Origin: Paradesertivirga sp966210515
GTDB taxonomy: Bacteria; Bacteroidota; Bacteroidia; Sphingobacteriales; Sphingobacteriaceae
NCBI GenBank assembly: GCA_966210515.1
Contig: CBIHLM010000011.1
Coordinates: 16,609 to 80,608, forward strand
Reading direction: 5' to 3'
Length of the DNA: 64,000 nucleotides
This document shows positions 1 to 8,209 of this stretch, piece after piece; position 1 is the first letter of the stretch, and each line of letters begins with the position of its first letter. The notes below the pieces were generated by a model. It was given only the letters and a program-made list of their open reading frames with translations. It had not been told where the DNA came from and did not search any database. A program made the position numbers and the translations under genes.

Positions 1-1
1 A

Positions 2-1366
2 GGCACTGGTAATTCGGATGGATTTGGTTATCGGATGATGGATGAATTTGATAAGTCAGTTTCTCCTGTTGATGTAAACATGTTTTCTGGGAATTGGATT
101 GCTTATTATAAAGCTTTACTACGCTGTAATATGCTCATCAGTAAACTAGATCAGGTTAATTGGGGAGCTAATACAACTTTAAGGAATACATATGAAGCTG
201 AAACCCGGTTTATAAGGGCTTACTTGTACTTTGATATGGTGAGACTTTGGGGTAATGTTCCTTTACTTACGGCTCCTTCAAAAGAAAATGTTCCGCAAGC
301 AAGCGCTGAAGAGATATATAAAGTAATAGCAGAAGATCTAAAATTTGCGGTCACAAATTTGCCTGCAACCTCTTTTGGTGCTCAAGCTCCAGCTACTTAT
401 GGTAGAGTAACCAAATGGGCGGCAGCAGCCTTAACTGGCCGTGTTTATTTGTTTTATACTGGGTATTATGCTAAACCTGATTTAGCTGGGGTGATAAGCA
501 AGGGCGAAGCTTTAGGTTATCTAGAGAATGTTATTGCTGCTGGCGGTTTTGGGTTGGTAAGTAACTTTGCTCATTTATGGCCTGCTTCAGGTGCAAATTA
601 TGCTGGGGAAGATAATAAGGAGACCGTATTTGCTATTAAATATACTTTTACCAGTGATTATAATGGAAATACTGATGGAAACCATTGGTTGGTAATGAAT
701 GGTATTCGAGTTCAATCCCATCCTCCTTATGGAATGGGTTGGGGTGCATGTACAGTATCTCCAAAATTATGGGATGCATACAGCAGTACTGATACCAGAA
801 AAATAGCATCCATTATCTCCATAGCTGGTGAAAGTATCAACTTTACTAACCAAAAAGATCAGCGTGAGTATACTGGGTATTATACTAAAAAGTATACCCC
901 CTTGGCAAGAGATTCTGCAGGAACTGCTATTTCAGTTACAGACGGCAAAGGAGCAAACAGCTTTCAAATCTCACAATTTCAAGATTTTGTAGCTATTCGT
1001 TACTCGGATGTTTTATTAATGGCTGCAGAGCTGGGTAGTCCCAATGCTCAGTCGTATTTCGATCAAGTAAGACAACGCGCTTATGGTGGAGATTTCATTT
1101 CAATACCTGCAACACAAGCTAACATAATGGCAGAACGCCGTCTAGAATTTGCTTTCGAAGGTATCCGGTACTATGATCTTCTCCGTCAGGGGATAAGTGT
1201 AGCCGCTGCTACAATTGCCGAAAGTACAACCGTTAAGAACGGAGGGGTGAGTACGACTAAAACTATTTCTGGTGCTAAAATAGCTGAAACAAAAGGATTT
1301 GTTCAAATTCCCTATGATCAGATTAATTTATCTCATGGTGTATTAGTTCAAAATCAGGGCTGGTAA
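2..1366 (+). CDS. SusD/RagB-family glycan-binding lipoprotein, 5' end cut by the window
   Basis: The reading frame is open from the first bases, so this is the C-terminal part of a longer gene; the signal peptide and lipobox lie outside. SusD proteins sit on the cell surface as lids on SusC TonB-dependent transporters and bind oligosaccharides for import. Family marks seen: a helical TPR-like segment (AETRFIRAYLYFDMVRLWGNVPL), and a C-terminal motif (AERRLEFAFEGIRYYDLLRQG) that is nearly invariant in SusD proteins, close to the end. The next gene is a surface lipoprotein and then five glycan-hydrolase genes, so the likely ligand is xyloglucan oligosaccharide. A susC partner is expected just upstream but cannot be seen. 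Family call is firm; ligand is inferred from neighbours. Confidence 0.93.
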   Translation, partial: GTGNSDGFGYRMMDEFDKSVSPVDVNMFSGNWIAYYKALLRCNMLISKLDQVNWGANTTLRNTYEAETRFIRAYLYFDMVRLWGNVPLLTAPSKENVPQASAEEIYKVIAEDLKFAVTNLPATSFGAQAPATYGRVTKWAAAALTGRVYLFYTGYYAKPDLAGVISKGEALGYLENVIAAGGFGLVSNFAHLWPASGANYAGEDNKETVFAIKYTFTSDYNGNTDGNHWLVMNGIRVQSHPPYGMGWGACTVSPKLWDAYSSTDTRKIASIISIAGESINFTNQKDQREYTGYYTKKYTPLARDSAGTAISVTDGKGANSFQISQFQDFVAIRYSDVLLMAAELGSPNAQSYFDQVRQRAYGGDFISIPATQANIMAERRLEFAFEGIRYYDLLRQGISVAAATIAESTTVKNGGVSTTKTISGAKIAETKGFVQIPYDQINLSHGVLVQNQGW

Positions 1367-1406
1367 GCAATAGCAATCAAAGGAATCACATTTTAATATT
1401 ATTAAC

Positions 1407-2822
1407 ATGAAATATTTAAAGAATTTATCCTGGTTATTGCTGTTTGCAATAGCCTTCATGTCCGCCTGCAAAAAACAGGATCCTGAATTGGGCAGAATGC
1501 TCGATAAGTCAGAAGTGAAATTTGAAGTGGTGCAGGATTTAGCAGCCGATCCAGGGGGTAATACAGTTATTTTAATTAACAAAACTCCGGAAACAGTTGC
1601 TATGTGGGACTACGGAACTGGCAAGTCGAATCGTTTAAGAGACACTGTCAAGTATGCTTTCACTGGTGATTATGTGATTAAGTTCTCAGTTATGACTGAT
1701 GGAGGAATAGTAGAAGCAGATCCTGTTACCATTAAGGTTACAAAGGATAACCTAAACTATGTAAATGATCCTCTTTGGACTCTACTTTCTGGCGGCGTTG
1801 GCAAAGAAAAAACCTGGGTTCTTGATGTAAATGCAAATGGTGATAAGAAAGTCTTTTCAAGTCCTATTTATTTTGCCGGACAGGATAATGCATATGGTAC
1901 TCTTGCTGACGATGGAAACAGTATTATTTGGAGTCAGGTATGTGAAGTTCCTAACGGACCCAACTGCTGGATCTACGCACCTAATTATACAAGTGATACC
2001 TGGGCTGCAGATAAAAAGGATTATGGTTATCTCACATTCAGTTTAAAAGGAGGACCTTTCTTAAAGGCTGACCACAAGGGAGTGTCCGGATTAGGTGTTG
2101 AGGAAGGAACGTATTTTCTTGATGTGAACACTAAGATGTTAACTACTGCAGGTGCATCCATTTTGGGTGTTAACTTTACTCATGGTGATGCTGGCAATAT
2201 TTATAGCGTAAAAGTAATTTCTTTGACCGAGAATACTATGCAGTTAGCTGTTAAGCATAAAAGTAAAAATGAATATCAGGTTCTTAATTATCTTTCAAAA
2301 TCGTTTAGTGATGCCTGGGTTGCTCCACCTCCGGCTGCTCCGGTTACTGATCCTGGTTTTAACCCCAAATTTGCGGCAGGGGGATTGTTGAACTTTTTAA
2401 CTGATGGAGTATCTCGCACCTGGAAGATGGATGCTGAAGGAAATCCGGTAGACTGGTTGGCCGCAGGAAAAGGATGGACAACAGACTTTACCAGCACAGC
2501 AGGTTGGGGTTGGGATCCTGCAAGCTGGAACGCAGCACTTGAGGATTCATATATCAAGTTTGAGAAAAATGGATTAAAATACACTCGTTTCCAGGGCGGC
2601 GCAAAAACTACTGGTACGTTTACAATAGACGAAAGTACGAACGAGGTCACATTGGTAGGCAATACCTTATTACAGAACCCGTCCAGCTGGATGAGCTCGA
2701 CTCAAACGAAGCTGAAAGTGGTAAAAGCCTTTCCAACTGATATAAGTAAAGGTATTTGGTTTGGCGTTAGTTATGATACCGCTAAAAACGAGTGGTTTGC
2801 TCTCCACTATGTATTATTCTAA
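1407..2822 (+). CDS. PKD-like surface lipoprotein of a SusD-linked locus (probable glycan-binding protein)
   Basis: 471 residues. It starts with a lipoprotein signal ending in the lipobox MSAC, so Cys21 is the lipidated residue and the protein is probably exported to the cell surface. Residues about 35-115 resemble a PKD/Ig-like fold (a VAMWDYGTG stretch, then a TGDYVIKFSV strand). The rest holds two beta-rich segments with repeated Trp (KTWVLD near 132; RTWKMD and WGWDP later), as in Bacteroidota surface glycan-binding proteins encoded after susD. It follows the SusD gene by 40 bp in the same direction and has no catalytic motif I recognise. Role as a xyloglucan-binding SGBP is inferred from position and architecture; the exact ligand is unknown. 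Confidence 0.75.
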   Translation: MKYLKNLSWLLLFAIAFMSACKKQDPELGRMLDKSEVKFEVVQDLAADPGGNTVILINKTPETVAMWDYGTGKSNRLRDTVKYAFTGDYVIKFSVMTDGGIVEADPVTIKVTKDNLNYVNDPLWTLLSGGVGKEKTWVLDVNANGDKKVFSSPIYFAGQDNAYGTLADDGNSIIWSQVCEVPNGPNCWIYAPNYTSDTWAADKKDYGYLTFSLKGGPFLKADHKGVSGLGVEEGTYFLDVNTKMLTTAGASILGVNFTHGDAGNIYSVKVISLTENTMQLAVKHKSKNEYQVLNYLSKSFSDAWVAPPPAAPVTDPGFNPKFAAGGLLNFLTDGVSRTWKMDAEGNPVDWLAAGKGWTTDFTSTAGWGWDPASWNAALEDSYIKFEKNGLKYTRFQGGAKTTGTFTIDESTNEVTLVGNTLLQNPSSWMSSTQTKLKVVKAFPTDISKGIWFGVSYDTAKNEWFALHYVLF

Positions 2823-2872
2823 TTAATAACAGCATTGCCTGTGTCACATGTGCTAAACAGGTATGCTATTAT

Positions 2873-2905
2873 CAATCAGACCCGGATTTTATTCGGGTCT
2901 GATTG
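2873..2905 (+). terminator. Strong hairpin between the surface-lipoprotein gene and the GH74 gene
   Basis: Perfect 12-bp arms (2873-2884 and 2894-2905) around a 9-nt loop. It is not followed by a clear T-run, so it may be a weak terminator or an mRNA-stabilising/processing structure separating binding-protein genes from enzyme genes. Confidence 0.5.
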
Positions 2906-2969
2906 TATGTCATCTGGAAATATTAAAAATAACATCTTCTAAAATTAGTAGCTAGCGTCTAAGGTTGTA

Positions 2970-5273
2970 ATGTTTCATGTTCAAGTGATAATTAAAATTG
3001 GTTATATACCCTACATCTTTATTACACCTATAAAAAGTAAGTTTTCCTCTGGAATACTGCTGATATTATCCGGTCTACTTGTCGTTCTATTCTCCTCAGC
3101 TCAAGCCCAAACTTCCGAGCCCTATAAATGGAATAGTGTATTTATTGGCGGTGGTGGTTTTGTGTCTGGGCTAATTACAAGCAAAAAACAGCCCGGTCTT
3201 ATGTATGCCCGAACCGATGTCGGAGGAGCATATAAATGGGATGCAGGTACAAATTCCTGGTTGCCATTAATGGATTGGGTCTCTGAGCGGCAACAGGGAA
3301 TTTTAGGGGCCGAGTCTTTAGCGATCGATCCGCAGAATCCCAACGTCGTTTATATATCCACGGGTATTGAGTACTTTAATAATGGGAAAAGTTACATCCT
3401 TCGCTCCTCAGATTATGGAGCAAATTTTACCATAACAGAAGTAACCGACCAGTTTAAAATCCATGGAAATGGAATGGGAAGACAAAACGGAGAAAAGTTG
3501 CAGGTCGATCCCAATAACAGTTCTATTGTTTATTGCGGTACCCGTTGGAACGGCTTATTTCGAAGCATAAATTTTGGTTCAACATGGAGCAGAGTTAAAT
3601 CATTAAACGTAACCACAACTGCCAATGAAAACGGTATAAGTTTCGTAGTTCTTGATAAAGCAAGTGCTGCAGTCGGAAGTGCCACACAACGAATTTTTGT
3701 GGGAATTTCGAGATCCGGCAACAATCAAAATTTTTATATGAGTACCAATGGTGGTATAGATTTCTCAGCATTGGTTAACCCCAAGCTTGCTGCCGATCTT
3801 ATGCCGCAGCGAGCAGTATTATCTGGCGATGGAAATTTGTTTATTACTTATGGTGATGGAGCCGGACCGCATGGTGATTGGGTGATAACTACGGAGGATT
3901 ACACTTCGGGACAGATTTGGAAATATAATATTGCTTCAGGAGCATGGACCAACGTAACCCCGGCTGGTATAAACAGACCCTTTGGCGGCATTAGTGTAGA
4001 TCCAACAAACCCGCAACGGCTAGTGGCCTCCACGACAAATACGTATTTATTGCAAAAGGGAGATGTTTTTGGTGACCGGTTTTTTATCAGCACAAATGGC
4101 GGAAAGAGCTGGACGGATGTCGTTAGCCGTGGATTTGAAATCAACCCAAATGGTGTTACCTGGATTCCTGGGGAATCTATTCATTGGGCGGGTTGCATAG
4201 AATTTGATCTATCTAACCCTAAAAAGGTTTGGGTGACATCTGGTAATGGTGTTTTTCTTAATGAAGATATAGACGCGGCACCTGGAGTATGGAAGTTTAG
4301 TGTTAAAGGATTAGAGGAGACTGTTCCGCTTAACATGGTAAGTATTCCCAACGGACCACAACTTTCTGTGATTGGAGATTATGATGGTTTCAGGCATACT
4401 GATATTGAACAATACGCACCCATCCATAACCCAAGAATGGGTACAACCACTGGTTTAGATTACGCCGTAAGGAATAAGAATAAAGTGGTACGGGTTGGTA
4501 CGTCCATGTATTATTCGGGTGATATGGGACTAACCTGGACAAAAACGGCTGTAATTAATGGAACAAAAGGACAGGTAGCACTATCCGCTGATGGTAACAT
4601 TCTTCTGCATAGTCCGGTTGGATCCGACATTTCTTACAGGTCCACAAACAACGGTTCGTTATGGACAACAATTTCAGGTTTGAATTTTAAAAACGCACGG
4701 CCAGTGGCTGATGGTGCAAATCCCAATAAGTTTTATGCTTACAACAACGGAGCTGCTCTCATGATGCTAAGTACAGATGGGGGTGTAACTTTTACAGCGG
4801 GGGGCAGTCCTGGAAACGGCGGGTCGAGAGTTATCCGAACAGTACCTGGCAGAGAAGGACATATTTGGGTGGCATTGTATGGAAATGGTTTGTCACGTTC
4901 AGTAAATTCAGGTGCAACATTTACTAAACTTAATAGTGTAACTCAATGTAGCGCAGTTGGTATCGGGAAAGCAGCTCCGGGTAGCGCCTATGAAACAATT
5001 TATATTTATGGTACTGTGAACGGAGTTATCGGAGTCCACAGATCTATAGACGAAGGAGCTTCATGGGTGCGTGTTAATGATGATAAACATGAATACGGCG
5101 GCCCGGCAAACGGCCAGTTTGTGGTAGGGGATATGAATGTTTACGGGCGAGTCTACATGAGTACTGCGGGACGTGGTATAGCTGTTGGCGCTCCTGTTTC
5201 AAAAAGGGAACTAAACACTCCGGGTTTTAATAGTGACGAAACTAGTATCGGTGGAACCGATGCGATTAATTAA
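2970..5273 (+). CDS. GH74 endo-xyloglucanase
   Basis: 767 residues; cleaves the beta-1,4-glucan backbone of xyloglucan. The mature N-terminus carries the GH74 signature (YKWNSVFIGGGGFVSG, then YARTDVGGAYKWD), and the body is a series of BNR/Asp-box-like blades (SSDYGANF, STNGGKSW, SIDEGASW) forming the two seven-bladed propellers of this family. Asp83 in RTDVGG and Asp497 in GLDYA match the two catalytic acids known for GH74. The N-terminus is long: a hydrophobic segment at about 26-45 ends in AQAQ, so residues 1-46 are probably a signal peptide with an extended basic front; no better ATG is visible. It is the first enzyme gene of the locus and lies only 6 bp before the first GH2 gene. Family confidence is high; endo versus chain-end mode cannot be decided here. 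Confidence 0.93.
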   Translation: MFHVQVIIKIGYIPYIFITPIKSKFSSGILLILSGLLVVLFSSAQAQTSEPYKWNSVFIGGGGFVSGLITSKKQPGLMYARTDVGGAYKWDAGTNSWLPLMDWVSERQQGILGAESLAIDPQNPNVVYISTGIEYFNNGKSYILRSSDYGANFTITEVTDQFKIHGNGMGRQNGEKLQVDPNNSSIVYCGTRWNGLFRSINFGSTWSRVKSLNVTTTANENGISFVVLDKASAAVGSATQRIFVGISRSGNNQNFYMSTNGGIDFSALVNPKLAADLMPQRAVLSGDGNLFITYGDGAGPHGDWVITTEDYTSGQIWKYNIASGAWTNVTPAGINRPFGGISVDPTNPQRLVASTTNTYLLQKGDVFGDRFFISTNGGKSWTDVVSRGFEINPNGVTWIPGESIHWAGCIEFDLSNPKKVWVTSGNGVFLNEDIDAAPGVWKFSVKGLEETVPLNMVSIPNGPQLSVIGDYDGFRHTDIEQYAPIHNPRMGTTTGLDYAVRNKNKVVRVGTSMYYSGDMGLTWTKTAVINGTKGQVALSADGNILLHSPVGSDISYRSTNNGSLWTTISGLNFKNARPVADGANPNKFYAYNNGAALMMLSTDGGVTFTAGGSPGNGGSRVIRTVPGREGHIWVALYGNGLSRSVNSGATFTKLNSVTQCSAVGIGKAAPGSAYETIYIYGTVNGVIGVHRSIDEGASWVRVNDDKHEYGGPANGQFVVGDMNVYGRVYMSTAGRGIAVGAPVSKRELNTPGFNSDETSIGGTDAIN

Positions 5274-5279
5274 ATTTTA

Positions 5280-8195
5280 ATGAAATTAATGTTAGGCAAG
5301 TCTATTTCAGGAAGTTTGAAAAAAAAATTGTTGTTAAGCGTTTTAATAAGTTTTTCAAGTACCCTTTTTTCACAAACCAACCCGGGTATTTCAAGAGAAC
5401 ATCTTTTAATGGACTTTGGCTGGAAGTTTTCCTTCGGCCATCCATACGATACCAAAAAGGATTTTAACAATGGCACCGGCTATTTTTCGTACTTAGCTAA
5501 AACTGGCTATGGTGATGGTCCGGCAGCGCCCGGGTTCGACGATCGCAGCTGGAGAAAGCTCAACATTCCGCATGATTGGGCGGTTGAACAAGGTTTTGAT
5601 TCTAGAGCAAGTTTAAGTCATGGGTTTAAAGCTGTAGGCAGAAACTTTCCTGATGCCAGCGTTGGCTGGTATCGAAAATCATTTAAAATACCGGAAGATG
5701 ATTTGGGAAAGCGAATTCACATTGCTTTTGATGGAGTATTCCGCAATTCCATAGTATGGGTGAACGGACATTATTTAGGCACACATCCAAGCGGCTATCT
5801 TGGCTTTGACTATGATATTACCGATTATCTTAATTATGGCGGAAACAATGTGGTTTCTGTACGTGTCGATGCCACGATGGAAGAAGGATGGTTTTATGAG
5901 GGAGCTGGAATCTATCGCCACGTATGGATAAATAAACTGCATAATTTACATGTCGAAACGGACGGAACGTTTGTTACTTCAGCTTTAAAAAATAAGGATG
6001 CTACTGTAACGGCGAGAGCAACACTTATCAACGAAGGGAAATCACCAAGATCATTTTCTATACTACAGGAGATTTTAGATGCAGACGGTAAAAAAATAGC
6101 TTCTGCTCAGTTAAGTAATTTAAAATTAAGTTCTTATGAAACCAAAGAGTTTTCGTCTGAAATGCAGGTTGCGAATGCGAAGCTATGGTCATTAGAAACT
6201 CCATATTTGCATAAGCTGGTCACCACTGTAAAGCAAGGAGATATTACTGTAGACCGTTACGAGACAAGTTTTGGCATCCGGACGATTCGTTTTGACGTTA
6301 ACCAGGGTTTTTTCCTTAACGGGAAACATGTAAAAATAAAGGGCTCTAACAATCACCAGGATCATGCTGGTGTCGGTTCTGCCATGCCCGATAAACTGCA
6401 TGATTTTCGCGTAATGACCCTGAAACAGATGGGCAACAACGCTTATCGCTGCTCTCATAATCCCCCGACACCTGAATTGCTTGATGCCTGCGACCGTCTT
6501 GGAATGCTTGTAATTGATGAGAATCGGTTGATGGGTATTACATCAACCGAACTCGGCGATATGAAACGCCTTATGCTCAGAGATAGGAATCATCCTAGTA
6601 TCATTAGCTGGTCTATTGGTAATGAAGAATGGGGTATTGAAGGCAATATAACGGGTGCCAGAATTGCGGCCAGTATGCAAGCATTCGCGAAAAGTGTTGA
6701 TTCAACCCGCTTTATAACAAAAGCAATTAGTAGTGGGGTTGGTAATGGTATTTCAACTGTGATTGATGTAATGGGGTACAATTATATCGCAACCAAAAAC
6801 ACAGATGAGCACCATAATAAGTTTCCATGGCAAATGAGCTGGGGAACAGAAGAAGGCTCGACAGTTACTTCCCGTGGAATTTATGTTGACGATAAAAAAA
6901 ATCAACAATTGGCAGCTTACGATAAAGCACAGAATCAATATTTCTACAGCCTTGAAAAAGGGTGGAAGCACTATGCTGACAGAGATTACCTTGCCGGAAT
7001 GTTTATTTGGACAGGTTTCGATTACAGAGGGGAGCCAACTCCATTCGGTTGGCCCTCAACTGGCTCATATTTTGGCATGGTCGATCAATGCGGGTTTGCT
7101 AAAGACTATGTCTATTATTTAAAATCCTGGTGGACAGATCAACCTACAATTCACATTTTTCCGCACTGGAACTGGCCAGGAAAAGAGGGGCAGGAAATAG
7201 ATGTCTGGGTATACAGCAATGCTGATGAAGTAGAACTTTTTCTAAATAACAAAAGCCAGGGCAGGAAGTTGATGGAAAGAAACGGGCACCTGGAGTGGAA
7301 GGTGAAATATACACCCGGAACGTTACGCGCACAAGGTTATAAGAACGGTAAAGCGACAATAACTGATATGGTAAAAACCACTTCAGAGGCAAATGCGGTT
7401 TACTTATCCTCTAATGTGAAAAGCCTTAAGGCAAACCGGGAGGATATCGCGATCATAACAGTAGATTTAAAAGATAAAAATGGTTTGCATATCCCAACTT
7501 CAACTAATGAGATTAAATTCACTATAAACGGACCAGGAAAGATTATTGGTGTGGGTAATGGCGATCCAACTTCGCATGAGCCGGATAAATATCTTGAAAC
7601 TATCAGCACTCTAGATCTAACCAATCTTAAAGAAAAGATTGTCGAAAGCACAGATAATCGTCTGGAAACCTCTGCCGAATTCGATGACTCAGACTGGCAA
7701 AAAGCATTTACTGATGAAAGAACAGAGAAGTTTGCTCAATCAGCGAAAGCCATCGTTTATCGCGGAAGCTTTAATTTAACAGAAGCCGACTTAAAGGCTG
7801 CCGTTACTTTCTTTTATAACAGCATTGGCAAACAACAGTCTGTATTTGTCAACGGCAAAGAGATTGGTAAAAACCTTCAGGAAAACAAGCAAGGAGATGT
7901 TTTTAAATTGGATGCATCCTATCTAAAGGCCGGAGTCAACACAATAGCAATTGTTACTACCCCCTTGTTTAAAAAGCAAATATGGGAATCTGTTAATACC
8001 AATCCCGGACTTATACAAATTGTTAAACCCGCTGAACAATGGAAGCGGAAATTATTCAGCGGACTGGCCCAGGTGATTGTACAATCAACAGGAGAAAGCG
8101 GTGAAATAGTTCTGACGGCCAATTCTGCAGGATTAAAACCCGGAAAAGTTAAAATACAGACACAGGCAATCAGGCCCAGACCCACAATAGAATAA
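5280..8195 (+). CDS. GH2 beta-galactosidase with C-terminal Big-like region and inserted jelly-roll
   Basis: 971 residues. Signal peptide at about 1-32, then a GH2 sugar-binding domain (HDWAVEQGFD, WYRKSF), an Ig-like domain, and a TIM barrel. The acid/base is Glu449 in WSIGNEEW; the nucleophile is most likely Glu524 in SWGTEEGS. C-terminal to the barrel is a region of the DUF4982/Big type. It seems interrupted: a bacterial Ig-like domain begins near 705, is broken at about 773-917 by a second jelly-roll-like stretch (DDSDWQKAF, VYRGSF, VFVNGKEIG), and resumes with LFSGLAQVIVQSTG. Likely removes galactose from xyloglucan side chains in the periplasm. It follows the GH74 gene by 6 bp and precedes a second GH2 gene by 14 bp. 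GH2 assignment is firm; sugar specificity is inferred from the locus. Confidence 0.92.
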   Translation: MKLMLGKSISGSLKKKLLLSVLISFSSTLFSQTNPGISREHLLMDFGWKFSFGHPYDTKKDFNNGTGYFSYLAKTGYGDGPAAPGFDDRSWRKLNIPHDWAVEQGFDSRASLSHGFKAVGRNFPDASVGWYRKSFKIPEDDLGKRIHIAFDGVFRNSIVWVNGHYLGTHPSGYLGFDYDITDYLNYGGNNVVSVRVDATMEEGWFYEGAGIYRHVWINKLHNLHVETDGTFVTSALKNKDATVTARATLINEGKSPRSFSILQEILDADGKKIASAQLSNLKLSSYETKEFSSEMQVANAKLWSLETPYLHKLVTTVKQGDITVDRYETSFGIRTIRFDVNQGFFLNGKHVKIKGSNNHQDHAGVGSAMPDKLHDFRVMTLKQMGNNAYRCSHNPPTPELLDACDRLGMLVIDENRLMGITSTELGDMKRLMLRDRNHPSIISWSIGNEEWGIEGNITGARIAASMQAFAKSVDSTRFITKAISSGVGNGISTVIDVMGYNYIATKNTDEHHNKFPWQMSWGTEEGSTVTSRGIYVDDKKNQQLAAYDKAQNQYFYSLEKGWKHYADRDYLAGMFIWTGFDYRGEPTPFGWPSTGSYFGMVDQCGFAKDYVYYLKSWWTDQPTIHIFPHWNWPGKEGQEIDVWVYSNADEVELFLNNKSQGRKLMERNGHLEWKVKYTPGTLRAQGYKNGKATITDMVKTTSEANAVYLSSNVKSLKANREDIAIITVDLKDKNGLHIPTSTNEIKFTINGPGKIIGVGNGDPTSHEPDKYLETISTLDLTNLKEKIVESTDNRLETSAEFDDSDWQKAFTDERTEKFAQSAKAIVYRGSFNLTEADLKAAVTFFYNSIGKQQSVFVNGKEIGKNLQENKQGDVFKLDASYLKAGVNTIAIVTTPLFKKQIWESVNTNPGLIQIVKPAEQWKRKLFSGLAQVIVQSTGESGEIVLTANSAGLKPGKVKIQTQAIRPRPTIE

Positions 8196-8209
8196 TACAA
8201 GTTCATCGG

